Source: Theocolax elegans (taxonomy: Eukaryota; Arthropoda; Insecta; Hymenoptera; Cerocephalidae). Taken from it: a stretch of DNA of 64,000 nt. The notes beneath the pieces were generated by a model that saw nothing but the letters and a program-made list of their open reading frames with translations, was not told where the DNA came from and did not search any database. The stretch is from assembly GCA_026168455.1 (NCBI GenBank), contig CM047429.1:6537125-6601124 (forward strand), given 5' to 3'. Shown here piece by piece: positions 1-12,120 of this stretch. A program made the position numbers and the translations under genes. Each line of letters starts with the position of its first letter. Positions within the stretch are counted from its first letter, which is position 1.

Positions 1-50
1 ATAATGGCATGGACGCATGCCATTACGATTGAATCATTTGTGTGAGTGAA

Positions 51-345
51 AGAGAGAGAGAGAGAAAGAGAGAAAAATTTGAAATGTTCGGGTTCGCGTT
101 AGAGTAGGAACGCGCGGGTATCCCTCTCCGTATATTGTGGTTGTGAGAGAGAGAGAGAGAGAGAGTGAGAGTGAGAGAGAACCAGTGCGTGAGAGTGAAA
201 AAGAAACATTGAGTCGCGGAGTTCGATAGTGCTGAGTGAGCACGTGTCCGCTAGTGGGAGAGAGAGAAAATCCCAACTAGCCGGCGATAGACTCGCGCGA
301 CGTAAGTGTAACGAGAGTGAGAGAGAGAGAGAGAGAACATACATT
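51..345. repeat. GA/CT-rich microsatellite tracts
   Basis: Several runs of GAGAGA occur at about 51-75, 146-180, 259-268 and 316-335. In insects such tracts can bind GAGA-type factors and keep promoters open; that role here is only inference from position in the element leader. Confidence 0.85.
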
Positions 346-513
346 ATACGGCATATACCGCGCGGCTATCCTTCGTTGCTACGCAAGAAGGAAAATTTCC
401 CCCTCTACGCAACCGTAATTTCATTTTTAATTTAATTACGTGAATTTTGTTAACTCGTTTTAAAAGCGAGTTTAACAATTTGTGTGTGTGTGAAATATTT
501 TTGAGTTCGGCTC

Positions 514-632
514 ACTGATTTTGTATCAGTTCGAGACGACCAATAATATTTTTATTGCTTATAATTATTAATTTTATTATTATCATTATTATTATTATTA
601 TTATTAATTTGTTCTTTTTACTGTAATACACA

Positions 633-664
<32 letters not shown>

Positions 665-1496
665 CTTTTGAATTAAATTTCCAAAGATATTATCACGCTG
701 TTAGTCAGCTGATAATTTTAAAATTATACAATAATTTTTTGTTTATTGTGTGGTAATAATTATTAATATTATTATAATTAATTTTGACATGGTCTGTTAG
801 TCAGATAAGTCAAAGTTAATAAATCTTTTTGTATTACCGTCGCGATTTTGGCTCGCATTAGTGCTGAGATACATCGTGTTATCGGTGTTACATTTATATT
901 TATTGTTAATATTAATATTATTTTGATTAAGAGTTTGTCACTTAATCATTAATTCTGCTGACGGGAAAATCTCTTTTGATTTATTTTCTTAATTTTTTGT
1001 TGCTTTTCCTCCAAATTAAGGAATAAGTTGCAATTAATTTGTTTGTCAAATTAATTGCATATTTATACAATAAATTTATTAAATAAATTTTTATTTAATA
1101 AATTAAAAAATTTTTTTTGTTGGAGGTTAAAAGAAAAATTAATTTTTTTTTGTATTTTAAATCAAATTTAAAATTTTTTGTTGTTGTTTCAATCACATTT
1201 AAAAAAAAAATTTTTTTTGTGTGATCTTGTTTTGAAAATTCTTTTCTTTTGAAGCTACTCTTTACAAATTTTTTTTTGTATGAGATTTACTTTTTGTGTA
1301 AAATTATAATTATTTTGTTTGTCAAAATAATTATATTTGTGACTTCCAAAATTTTTTTTTCTTTCATGTCAATATTTAATTTCTCGTGTCAGCGAATTAA
1401 AATATTATTTTTATTATTTTTGTTTGTAAGTTGCAATCGATAGCAATTTATGTTAAAATTGTTACCAAATTAATTTGTTTGTCAAATTAATTCGGT
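514..1496 (+). other. Family of seven hairpins with a TT(T/A)GT loop
   Basis: Seven inverted repeats share the five-base loop TTTGT or TTAGT, six of them closed by a G-C pair: 514-530, 691-714, 783-814, 925-947, 1029-1059, 1306-1334 and 1464-1496. Stems differ in sequence but pair: for example 13 perfect base pairs at 1029-1041/1047-1059 and 12 at 1306-1317/1323-1334. The change of stem sequence with kept pairing suggests RNA structure. A packaging or translation role in the leader is inference. Confidence 0.65.
637..664. repeat. (TA)n microsatellite
   Basis: Uninterrupted TA dinucleotide run in the leader of the first gypsy element. Confidence 0.9.
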
Positions 1497-1796
1497 CATG
1501 GATTGGTCCAAGTATCGTTTGCAATTTTACTTATATTTCGAAGAGAAGATCGACAACAAAAATTTTTTTCCTTTGATCCGAATACATATTCGATTAAGCT
1601 TTCAAATCTGGTGGCAAAGAAAAAAATTTTTTTTTAGTTTGTTTATAAAAACTATATTAATTTACATTAATTTTCCTTATTGTTTATTTCGATATTATTT
1701 AGTAGTTTGCCAAACTCGGATCGGCATTTTTTTTTGTGTTCTTTTCTTTTCATATAAGGTATGCCTTTTCAAATATAGTAGTTTTGTACTCTATAT

Positions 1797-3899
1797 TTGA
1801 ATCTGGACTCTGAGCTATCTCCTCAAGTGTCCAAACTCTACAGGGCATACGGGGACGCAGTCGGTGTGCCAACTAAGAAGAAATCCCCAGGTGCACAACG
1901 CTGTCTCTGCCTTATCAAAAAGATTACGATGGGCAGTTACGAGACGCGTATGTGCAAAATATTTAGTGACTCGCAGGATGCAAGGCACATTAAAAAGGAC
2001 ATCAGATCACTTCCTTTGGAGGAGATCTACGCCCAACTCGATCGTTTGCACCTTAATGCAAATAGCGAAGAGTTTGAGTGTAGAGAGCGCCTTCTAAGAC
2101 ATAGAATTAAGTGTTATGATCCTCAAATTGACGTGCCTTGGTATCCCAATTACGACGAAAAGACTTCTGCCCAACCAGCGACCAAGCCTTTAGCTTGTCT
2201 ACAGTTCTGGCAGAAGCACCAAAAGCGTTCCAGAAGAGGTAGTGTAATACCTTCTGGTACCGACAGGTCTATACAGTCTGAGTTGTCAGACGATAGACCA
2301 CCAAGTGAGCACATAACCCCCATTCAGGAAGAAGAGGGAAATGTGACTACACATAGTAGAGTGCCCACGCCGACGGGTGAATCGAGACCGTTTTCTGATA
2401 ATGCAGCAGGCATTAACACAGAAGCGGCGATTCCGGCGGCTAACGTACCAACTTCGAGACAATTGACGGTGTCGACCGCTACATATACTGGTCTAGGTGA
2501 GACGCATGCTACAAATTCACCATATACGTCACACCGGTATCAGCGTACTTGTTGGTTGGTAACCACAATCCAGTGGAAAGGGGCGCCATTCGTCGTAACG
2601 ATTTTGGACTGAACTCCGATGCACATGGTCGTCCACTCCCAACCAATTTAGTAGTTCTGGAGCTATTAAAAATCGCGTTTCGGAGATTCAGTCAGATAAG
2701 TGGCGACAACAGACGAGCAGGGATTATGAACTTTCCTCCAACGATCGCAGGCAGTCGACTGATAATCGGAGGGATGTTCCAGATTATCGTTCACATAGTC
2801 GTGATCAATACGGTACCTGTCAGAGGAAGGTTAGTTATGACAAGCATAACAACAGGACCTCCTCACATAGATATGCGCCAGCACCAGAAGAAGCAGATGA
2901 TGAATGGTTCTCGGAAGGTGAGCGCTATCACAGGAGTGAAACGTCCACGTCTAGACGGTTACCGAATGAAGGGAATCGTAAGTCCCGCAAGTCCGATCGT
3001 AGCCAAAGTACTTACACTAGGAGGGAAGCCTCTACACAGTGTGACAATGGTTACAACAGATCCCGCGAAATGAATAATGATCCCGTCGAGCACGAGCGAG
3101 CTGTCGCTAGACGCGATCAAGATACTCAAACCGATTCTAATGTTAGCAACTTAGATTCGGACGAATATTACGCTGCGAATAGAGAGGATGCAACCGCTTA
3201 CTATGCGAGAAGATATCGCAAGGAGCGCCTCTCTGATAGACGTAGTAGAGTACCATCGCTGAGTCGAGATGTCCACCAGCGTGATACGTATAACCAAAGT
3301 GTGGACATGGATACAACCAGCCACCAGTGAGAGATAGAAAGGATCAGCCTGGTTGTGCAAGAGCCCTCAGAGACTGGGGTCTATTGTTCGATGGGGACAC
3401 CAACGACGATGCCGAAGAATTCCTAGATAGTTTACAAGACTTCAGGAATGACGACCAGTTCTCTGATCGGCGTATTCTAAGCGCATTGCCTTGCGTGTTT
3501 AAGAAGACAGCTCTATTTTGGTATAGGGCCGTCCAATCTTCTTTACGTAACTGGTATGACTTTGAAAATGAATTTTTGAATGTATACGGTCAGGAGTTAC
3601 GAAATCAAGATTTGTTCGAGGATCTACAACGCCGCACGCAAGGCAAAGGACAGAAGGTCGTAAAATACCTGAATTGTTTAAAGGCTATTGTGCGGAAATT
3701 CCGCCGGCCTCCTCCGTTGCGCCAACAAGTAGAGATGGCATATTCTCAATTGAGACCGGAGTGCCGTAAATTTATGTGCTCGAGATCCACAAATAATTTT
3801 GAAGACATAATGAAGTACGGCAAAGAATATGAACAACACTTGATATGGGACAAGAGATTTGCGGAACCCACACCAAGAAAACAAGTTCATATCCCATAA
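1797..3899 (+). pseudogene. gag of gypsy element 1, frameshifted
   Basis: Gag would form the cytoplasmic particle. The coding trace runs through four overlapping frames: 1797-2612, 2549-3073, 3070-3330 and 3327-3899, so at least three frame changes have accumulated. The first part has an acidic/basic N-terminal region with a CYDP..VPWYPN stretch; the middle is very rich in Arg, Ser and Asp; the last 190 codons look like the capsid part of insect Ty3/gypsy gag (regularly spaced aromatic and Leu residues). No known enzyme motif. Assignment rests mainly on position before the zinc knuckles. Confidence 0.7.
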
Positions 3900-4142
3900 G
3901 CTTTCCCAAAACGGAGTTCGTCCAAAGTTTCGGGGAAAGTGGCCTCATTAGTTGAGAATTAGAAGAGCCAACCGGTTCCGCAACCATCTCCACCATCGAA
4001 GAAGAAGACGTTGAAAAAGAAAAGGAGCAAGAAAAATAAGAAACATTCTTCTAGCCCAACTTCAAGTGATTGCGAAGTAGCCAATATGTATGGTACTCGC
4101 AACACTAGCCAACGTCAGTACTTGCAACAAAGTTAAAATTTT

Positions 4143-4619
4143 GTGGGTGCACAAAATATTAATAATGCGAGACAATCTTCGAGAAATAGACAAACAGGGT
4201 CAAAGCAGCAGCAATATAACGGTGCAAGGCCGAAACAATACGTTGCTCAAGCTCAGACGACACCCGTCTATACGCCTCAACGTAGACAAAGCACGGTGTA
4301 TGATCGTACTACGCAGAGGCAGACCCAAGACGCTGGTTTGCAAAGGAATCCGAATAGTCCCTTCTTTGGCATATGCTTTACATGCCACAAAGTAGGACAT
4401 AGATATTCCGATTGTCCCATTCAGACTTGCCTCCATTGCGCAAGTATGGGACATACAGCGGACCAGTGCCCGAACGTGGCAACACCCATTGAGTGTCAGG
4501 TGTGCCACACAACTGGGGTAACCCTAGATAATTGCCCTAAGTGTGAACATGTACGGCAATATCTGGGAAACCTAGCAGCAGGGTACCAGAATCGCCCTCC
4601 GGGCCCTGCACGCAATTAA
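4143..4619 (+). pseudogene. Nucleocapsid zinc-knuckle region of gag
   Basis: Three CCHC knuckles are visible near the C-terminus of a 158-codon frame. The first two are standard C-x2-C-x4-H-x4-C (CFTCHKVGHRYSDC and CLHCASMGHTADQC). The third (CQVCHTTGVTLDNC) has Val where His is expected, so it is probably unable to bind zinc normally. Such knuckles bind the genomic RNA during packaging. The stretch 3900-4142 that should link it to capsid is interrupted by stops. Confidence 0.85.
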
Positions 4620-4671
4620 GAGAGCGTAAGAGCTCTAGGGGCAAGAAATACGGGTTGGTGAACCCGCGAGG

Positions 4672-5377
4672 TTGTTTGTTAAGAAGGACAAACACCTCAC
4701 TGACTTTGCTGAACTGCTTAACGGAGAGCAAACAAACGTTCAGAAGGTAAGAGAGAATACCTCTGAACATCTGAATTTGCCGAAATCTGCTGAGTTACCT
4801 ATGGTTAAGGCTGAGACTCCTTCCAAGCTAACTCCAACTTTCGAAGCACCGAATAAAGCAGAATTAGAACTTCTAGAGATCAAGAAAAACAAAGAATCTT
4901 TCTGGTCTGAAGTACTCCGTAGGCAGGCCGTTAACCAACACAAACGGTTACTCAAGGAAATAGAGAACGAGAGAAAAACTCTAAACCTGTGTAACCCCAC
5001 CAATGAGAACGATGATACTCGTTACTCATTGTCACCCCAACCTACGATCAAAGAAAAGAGTTTAAAACAGTCTAATGAGAGTAAAATGACTGTCTCTCTT
5101 GATCAGGTGATGAACAGTTCAAAATCGTTGCCGATTAGAACAGTTCAGGGGGGGCAGGAGCCGTCCCGAAGACGTCCAGAGAGACAAGTTCGACTCCAGC
5201 TCTACTTGACAGTCAAGCCGAAGACATGGTTGCGGGAGTTCAATCCGAAAACCGTTTGTTCTTCTCGGTAAGACTTGGTGGCAAGGTCTTTAAAGCATTG
5301 TTCGACCCAGGAGCAATGGTTTCACTTATACGCGTTGACGTAGCGGAAGGTTACAGTGGAAACCGGCCAAGGTAGTC
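4672..5377 (+). pseudogene. Linker and aspartic protease of gypsy element 1
   Basis: A 199-codon lysine/glutamate-rich linker frame (4672-5271) is followed, in a different frame from about 5220, by a protease-like segment: a beta strand, then LFDPGAMVSLI around 5290-5325. Retroviral-type proteases use D-S/T-G; here the triad reads D-P-G, as I also recall in some arthropod gypsy elements. The protease would cut the Gag-Pol precursor. The frame is lost soon after, at about 5375. Confidence 0.65.
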
Positions 5378-7171
5378 GTGCGAGGTGTCGCAGGACCGGC
5401 ACTGAAAGTCCTAGGTTTGTTAGATGTTCTATTTGGAATTGAGGGATTAGATGGCAACATCCAACTGAGAATACTCGAGAGTATGGAACACTCGATGATT
5501 CTCGGTATGGACTTCCTCCAACATTGGAACATCGAGGTTAAAATTGGCGATGGCCTCTGGCACGTTGGCGCCGGAAAATGGCAGTCTTTTGTCAAGGATG
5601 GAATCCGAGACGGACACACGAGGATTCTTGCAGAGTGTGCAGGTATAATCGAGATTAACGATGACCAGCGAGAGAGGCTAAGAAAGTTAGTAGAGAACTT
5701 ATTACCATCACCAGGCGATGTGCATGGCTTTACTACGTTGATCGAACATCACGTGGAAGTAGAGCCAAGTGCCCGACCAGTACGTCATAAACCAAGACGT
5801 ATGTCGCATAAAGTCCTCGAATTCGCCCAGCAAGAAGTCAGGAAAATGTTTGAGAGAGGAATAATTGAACCGAGTGCAAGTGAATGGTCTGCCGCTCCAG
5901 TGATAGTTCGCAAAGACGAAGGTAGCTATCGTTTTTGCATAGAATTCCGAGATTTGAATGCGGTAACAAAACGTGACTCATATCCAATACCAAATATGGA
6001 TTCGATTCTGGATAAGCTACATAATGCCAAATTCATCTCTAAGATCGATCTTAAAAAGGCATATTTCCAAGTGTTAATGTCAGAAATTAGTCGACATTAC
6101 ACCGCCTTCGCTGTGCCTGGGTCTGGATTGTGGCAGTTCACACGGATGCCGTTCGGACTGATGAATGCACCCATGACATTTGCACGTTTGATCGATGCTC
6201 TATTTGGTCCCGAAGTTGAACCTCATGTTTTTGGTTACCTGGACGATCTAATCGTTATAACCGAAACTTTCGAGGAACATTTGAAATGGTTGGAAATGGT
6301 TCTAAGGACGCTAGTGGACGCAGGGCTAGAATTGAACAGAGAGAAGTGTCAGTTCTGTTGCTCGAGCGTTACGTTCCTTGGGTACCGCCTGGATAGTGAT
6401 GGACTTCGTCCCGATGTGGATCGAGTGGCTCCTGTTCTTAATTATCCGACCCCAAGAAATGTTAAACAACTTCGTTCCTTGCTTGGCATGGTCGGTTGGT
6501 ATTCGCGTTTTATAAATCGAGAGTCGGATATTAAGATCCCTCTCGTGAGATTACTCCGTAAGGACCAGCCATGGGAGTGGGGACCATAGCAGGATGCGGC
6601 GTTCCGTGAACTCAGGTCAGCTCTAGCCGGCGCGCCAGTGCTTGCTCGACCAGACTTCTCTAAGCCTTTCTCGGTCCAGAGTGACGCGAGTGATGACGCT
6701 ATTGGAGCTGTGTTAACCCAAGAAGATGAAGATGGTTTCGAGCATCCGATCGTTTACGTCAGCCGAGTGTAGAACAAGGCAGAGCGTAATTACATGACGA
6801 CGGAGAAAGATTGTCTAGCCTTAATCTGGGCAATTAAGAAACTTCGGCCATATATTGAAGCATATCGTTTCAAAGCTGTGACGGACCACAGCGCGCTCAA
6901 ATGGCTGAAAACTCTTAAAGAGCCCACCGGCAAACTAGCACGCTGGGTGCTTGAGATGCAACAGTGGGACTTCGAGATTGTACACAAGAAAGGTGCAATA
7001 CACTATGTTCCCGACGCACTCTCTCGCGCTGTTAACCTGGACTCGGACGAAGTTGAAATAGCCTCCTTTGACGTGATTACCGACCCATGGTACATTGCCC
7101 GATTGGATGATGTGAGGTCCAGTCCTCAAAAGTTTCCGTATTGGAAAATTGAGGATGAAATGCTCTATTGA
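5378..7171 (+). pseudogene. Reverse transcriptase and RNase H of gypsy element 1
   Basis: The 403-codon frame 5378-6589 carries reverse transcriptase: the YRFCIEFRDLN strand, SKIDLKKAYFQV, TRMPFGLMNAPMTF and the catalytic YLDD near residue 286. An in-frame TAG at about 6587 separates the connection domain from RNase H; another TAG lies at about 6770. RNase H residues follow (SDASDDAIGAVL, TEKD, TDHSALKWL) up to a TGA at 7169. Apart from these stops the domains are well kept, so the loss is mostly point mutation. It would copy the RNA genome into DNA in the particle. Confidence 0.9.
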
Positions 7172-8319
7172 TTCACGACCGATAAGCTGCTGGACCCAAT
7201 CACGGGTCAAGAGGAGAGATGGAGATTAGTTGTGCTCATTGAACATAGGACGCGCGTACTAGAGTATTCGCATTGCCCTCCATCGTGTGGTCATTTAGGA
7301 GTGGAAAAGACCTATGACCGAGTGGCAAGGGACTATTATTGACCGGGTATCTACCATGATGTCAGGCGATTCGTTGTGCAGTGTATAGACTGCCACCGAT
7401 ATAAAGTCTCACAGGCGGGCCCTCAAGGTTTGATGGGCAAACGTAATATTGAGAGACCGTGGGCTGTGGTTGCAGCAGATATAACGGAACTGCCTCCTAG
7501 TAAGAACCAATATAAATATATACTGGTCTTACAAGATTTGTTCACGAGGTGGGTTGAGTTAAAACCGTTACGAGCTGCTACCGGTAAGTCGGTCGCGAAA
7601 GCATTCGAGGAACTCATACTGTTTCGTTCGGAGACTCCTGATTACTTCCTTACGGATAATGGTACCGAGTTCGTCAATAATAAGTTAACACAGATGCTTG
7701 AGGATTACGGGATAAAACAAATCACGTCTCCTCCTTACCAACCACAAGCCAACTCCGTCGAGCGAACAAATAGGACATTAAAGACGATGATCGCGGCCTT
7801 TGTGGATTTCGATCATCGCAGTTGGGATGAACATCTACATGAACTCCGTCATGCTATTAATACAGCAACGCAATCAAGTACGAAGGTTGCCCCAACTTTC
7901 CTCAATTTTGGGCGTCATCCTCAACCTGTGAAGAGTCTGCGTAGAGAGGTTGAGAAGAGGGAATTTAAATTACTATCGATCCCGAGATGTGGATGGATCG
8001 ACTCAAACGTCTTGATGCCCTTCGAGATCAAGTGTGGAAATACATAGATGAAGAGCAGAGACGTCAGGAGACAGTCTATAACAAAAATAGACGCGTGGCT
8101 TTCTTCCAAGTAGGCAATTTAGTCATGAGGAAGTGTAGAACGTTATCGCACGGGGCCAAAGGTATTTCGGCCAAAGTGTCGCTTAAGTACGACGGACCCT
8201 TTGAAGTCAAGGAGATACTATCACCAGTAGTCTTAAGACTTGAGGAGTTTGGACGGAAAAGGTCTGAAGTACACGTATCCGATTTAAAGAGATACGTTCC
8301 GCCAAGGAGAAAATCCTAG
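7172..8319 (+). pseudogene. Integrase of gypsy element 1
   Basis: After the TGA at 7169 the same coding trend continues with the N-terminal zinc site (CGHLGVEKTYDR then CIDCHR, split by a TGA at about 7338). The 223-codon frame 7376-8047 holds the catalytic core: AADITELP, LTDNGTEF and SVERTNRT give the D, D-35-E triad. The C-terminal part continues in a new frame, 7987-8319, ending in the basic YVPPRRKS. Integrase would insert the cDNA into the genome. Frame changes and stops make it non-functional. Confidence 0.9.
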
Positions 8320-8340
8320 GCCAGCGATGATCGGCTCGCC

Positions 8341-9217
8341 ACGGAAAAGTTAAAGCGGGTATACAATAGCGGCATCCCAACCTTCAAGTTCTGGGACACA
8401 GGAGAAGTCCGTGTCCAAGAGAGCCAGATAGAGAGAGAGCCGCAGTAAAGCGAAGGAGCGGCGTGTGGAAGAGACCACCGTCGCATCGGTCCGAGTAACT
8501 TCGGTGGGTATTGTGGACGCACAGCCCCAGAAAACCAACCATCCTTTGTGTCCGGAGTTATTGCTCGACGAGTCGAGGAGGCAGACCGCCGGCAGGCGGC
8601 AGAATTTGGTCTGCACCATACCGGGCCGATTGAGGAGGTGCGACGCGCCTTTAGCGAGCATTCTCAAAGGCTGGTCGATCGACGCCGTAGGGAATACCAG
8701 GACTCCCTGGCCCTTCCTCCTACTCCGCCTCCTCCAACGATATCTGGCCAGCAAGAAGCCGAAGAGGACAAGACCCGTGGACGAGATGAGCGTAGCTCAG
8801 CCAGTCCACGTCGAGCGGATCGAGGATGTACCCCCGCATGAGACGTTCTTACGTCGCCTGGCGCAGGGTTTGGGAGTACCAAACTCTGGACCCTTGGATA
8901 AGGTGCAGGCGGGCCTCAACAACGTGTTCCGGCAAGTCGGCTATCCAGAGGAGTTGCCGTTACTAACTCCGTACCCAGCACCACCGATTCCATTGGTCGA
9001 ACCGCCCTCCGTTCCGACTAGGATGGACATAACGTCGGGGATAAGCAGCAACGTCATCACCGGGCCATCAAGACAACCCAACAACAATGCTGACCTTCTT
9101 CGGGAGTGTCGCTTGTTGTTGGAAACGGTGGCAGGAGACAATCCCGCAGCGAGAGACGTCGTCCTGCGACTGGTGATGGCCACCCTGGAGAAGAACCTCA
9201 CCGCTCCTCGACCCTAG
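8341..9217 (+). pseudogene. Unrecognised tail ORF after integrase
   Basis: Coding-like sequence continues past integrase in two frames. One (about 8341-8841, with one in-frame TAA near 8446) gives GIPTFKFWDTGE, then an Arg/Glu-rich helix and a proline run. The second (about 8770-9217) gives a Pro-rich segment and a predicted helical end (LLRECRLLLETVAGD). I do not recognise a family. It has no signal peptide or membrane segment that would suggest an envelope protein. The second gypsy element also has a long Pro-rich extension after integrase, so this may be the equivalent tail. Confidence 0.45.
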
Positions 9218-9322
9218 TTCGTCTAGGCGAGGAATTCGATTGCGTGCGTGTCATTATTTATTTCATTGCCCTCTTTTCAACTCTCACATCAGAAAGATGA
9301 TGAGGAGTTTAGTGGGGGGCTT

Positions 9323-10341
9323 TGCGACGAGACGTCGTTGCAATGAAATAAATAATACTTAATGTATTATATTATTTCGTATGTATGTAGAATATTGTAT
9401 CTTAAAATCTCGCACGTTGTTATTGTTTCGTGCGTTGCCTCTTCAAGGCCACGAAACACGCGTGTTTATCTCGACGACCGAGGATGTGTGCGAGCATCCG
9501 TATATACAATTGTTATTGTGTGTATGTTAGGTACTTTTCGGGAATACGACAATTCTCGAAAAGCTCAGTACGCTGCAGGTCTTGACCGCGACAGCAACCC
9601 TTTTACACATCGTCACGCGCGCCACGGGAAGTACCGGACCGGTTCGTCCGTGCCCCGGGAAGCCGAACGTGAGTGTAAGTGTATCAGTGTGTCAGTGCAG
9701 TGCGAAGGACCATATACCTCGGGTTGAGTATTCCCCGAGGTAGGCGAATCGCCGCGGCATCAGGCCGCACCTGCAGACTACCGTCGAGGACGACGGGAAA
9801 TCGGGCCGACTCCACCGGCCAGCAGACGTCGGGGCGCCGACTCACTCCAGGGCCAATGGACAAGCCAGCCCGGTAAGTACCCGACGTTAGTCGGTATATA
9901 TTTAGGTGTGTTGAGTGTGTGTGCATGAATGTTTGTCCGGTAGCACACCGGTGCTATCGAAACCGATTGGGTATTGCGCGGGGCGAGCACGGGGGCAGCC
10001 CCTGCTTGCCGCGTATATACCACGCGACCGGGAGAACGCCCCGTTAATTATGTCGGGCACGTCCGTGTAAATTCAGAATAAATACTTATTTATTTGTTTC
10101 AATATAACGGTCGAGTTATCATTTTGATTATAAATTAACCCGCAATCATTCCGATTCCCGATTTTCCCGCCACGTGTGTCGGTACGTAGGAGATCGTCCT
10201 ATCTCCGCTACCGTGTCCCGACGGGTTAACTTATTAACCCACGTCGACGACAAAGACGCGTTCTTCGGGGCCGTCGTCCCTGAATTAAATTAAATTAATA
10301 AATAACTTGTAACTGGTATTAGGACGAAATACCACGTTACA
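9323..10341 (+). repeat. Probable 3' LTR of gypsy element 1
   Basis: A purine-rich tract (GAGGAGTTTAGTGGGGGG, about 9302-9319) is followed by TGCGACG; the segment ends with CGTTACA at 10341, giving imperfect TG...CA termini. It contains a candidate polyadenylation signal AATAAA at about 10078. Borders are tentative because the 5' LTR is not in the window for comparison. Confidence 0.5.
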
Positions 10342-10579
10342 ACGTTTATACACCGGCTTTAAGAGCCTTAGACAGTCAGTCTGGATCGTAGTTTGTGTTT
10401 GACAAGGTTTGTATTGCAACATGTATGTAATTGTTGATATTGAGTTCTTTAAAGATAGTAAGCAAATATACGTACCGAAATAAATTGTCGCTGTTGACAG
10501 TGAATATAGTAGTCATTGGTGGTGACATCAAAAGTCGCACTGGAGCATTTTGACGAAGACATACGCAAACAGAATAGCT
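10342..10579. other. Intergenic, nothing recognised
   Basis: No ORF or repeat recognised in these 240 bases; it may be diverged flank of the adjacent LINE relic. Confidence 0.4.
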
Positions 10580-12120
10580 GGTCAATTCAATATCATCACG
10601 GACTTGACTACTTTTACGGCGAGGCGACTTTGAAGACAGTTAAAAAGCCCAATTGCCTGTATCGGCGTGGTTCGTAAAGAATTGGTGATGCAGCGTAAGT
10701 CGAATGCCCTTACGCGATCTAGTATCTGATTTGCTGTTTTTACACCAGGTCGCTTCCGCCAAATCATCGCTGCATACATGAGTTTTGGTTTCAGGATTAC
10801 CGTGTAAATCTAAGTCATGGTATCTGGTTTCAACCCCCAGTTCATGTGCGAAGCTCTACATGTTTGCCATATAGATCTTATAACTTTATTGCACTGATTC
10901 ACTAGATGCTCTTTCCAATTTAATTTCCTGTCCAGAATGACACTTAGATATTTCGCTTTTTCTTTTATTTATAAACATGTATATATCTCATTTAAGGCAT
11001 TTTGCATGATGTCAAACAGTGTTTCAAAGAATGGTCCTCTGACTGAATATTGGTTAGTAGGTATAGTAATATATTCCAGGATTATTTCCAGGTTCTACTA
11101 AGTCGAAGATAATCTTGACATGATCAGATCGCGTTTGTTTATCAGGTACTTTCCTCTTCTTGATTATATTTCTCCAGTACATATAGTAATGTCCAACACT
11201 TAGGTGATTAGAATATCTAGCTTTGTTGTGGCTTGATATTCTACTAATTCCTCCTATACACTTCTGTGCCTCCCCACAATATATGATGTGAGTTAGTATC
11301 AGATCCCATGAGGAGGGGTAAGTTTTTACTCTCACATAAGGCTATTAGTTTTCTTACTTCCGTGGGAGGATTTACCTCCCCATCGTATGGCCATGACTAT
11401 GTTGTCGATATCTTCTCTTTCTGTAATCACCGCTGTCAGATCCCTTGTACAGAGATCCATTAGAGATGCATGTTCTGGGCGTCTCAGCCTGTGTTTCCCT
11501 AAAACAAACAAGTCCCTACCCCCTTAAACCCTTAATTGTTCTTCTTACCGTCCATGGTTCTTGGACCAGTGATAGGCCTATGTATCTCTGCCAAACCCTT
11601 ACGCAATAGTGCAGAAGCATCTTTGCAGTGATGCAAGTTAATTTGTGACATTTGCAGTATCTTTGATGTCATTATTTCAAATTTCCAAACTCTGCTGCCT
11701 CTTTATCATACTCTCCTACTGCCGGAGCGTGTACGTTGAAAGTTATCCGCTCCAAAAGAAAGTTTTTCTTTGCAGCAGCCCCGTCGGACGTTATCTTATC
11801 CCTATTTACTACCCGCCAAGTAGCAGTGTTTAATGACGGATTGTACCGCATTAACCGCCGAAGCACCAGCTCCGCGGATTTCGGTGTTCCCCATATCCAC
11901 GCGCTAGCCTTTATCAGCCTCTGCAATACCTCCGTCCTATCCATCGATATGGCAGGACCCTTCCAGGGTTTTAATCCAAACAAGATCTTGTCCAACCAGT
12001 CCGCGGACTGTTTTTCTTCCGCTATAATCACAAAGACCCCCCCCCCCCCTCTGAAGACCTCAGCAAATTTTGGCAGTTGCTCAGGAGGAAAGGCTTCTCT
12101 CCATGTTTAGGGCCTGCTTA
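10580..12120 (-). pseudogene. Degraded LINE (same family as 28771-32148), ORF1 to mid-RT
   Basis: Reading down the minus strand: an ORF1 piece (12031-11672, ADWLDKILFGLKPWKG then MRYNPSLNTATWRV, of the type found in ORF1 proteins of insect LINEs), an endonuclease piece at about 11420-11245 (MGSDTNSHHILWGG, the catalytic Asp/His region), then the segment DHVKIIFDLVEPGNNP at about 11130. RT remnants follow at 11040-10590 (RGPFFETLFDIMQNAL, ITNSLRTTPIQAIG). They match the intact LINE at 28881-31979 closely, but large internal parts of RT and all of RNase H are deleted. Non-functional. Confidence 0.8.

Larger units (their letters stand above)
1..1796 (+). promoter_or_regulatory. Long non-coding leader of gypsy element 1
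   Basis: About 1.8 kb of very AT-rich DNA precedes the first gag frame. It starts with a 10-bp palindrome (2-25), carries GA-rich tracts (about 51-345), a TA run (about 637-664) and many inverted repeats. The second gypsy element in this window also has a leader of about 1.5 kb, so the length is not unusual here. No convincing long ORF is present. A primer binding site was not found, consistent with the 5' LTR being off the left edge. Confidence 0.6.
1..10341 (+). mobile_element. Ty3/gypsy LTR retrotransposon 1, decayed
   Basis: The order leader, gag, CCHC zinc knuckles, aspartic protease, reverse transcriptase, RNase H, integrase and 3' LTR is that of Ty3/gypsy elements (integrase after RNase H). 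The reading frame is broken many times, with in-frame stops at about 6587, 6770, 7169 and 7338 and several frame changes in gag, so the copy cannot make its proteins. No sequence in the first 1.8 kb matches the 3' LTR, so the 5' LTR is inferred to lie upstream of the window. Confidence 0.85.

Noticed and set aside
34..344. Overlapping Ser/Leu ORFs at the left edge
   Set aside because: They translate the GA/CT microsatellite.
8341..9217. Envelope gene (errantivirus-like) after pol in gypsy element 1
   Set aside because: No signal peptide, no membrane segment and no cysteine pattern are visible; the region is Pro/Arg-rich.
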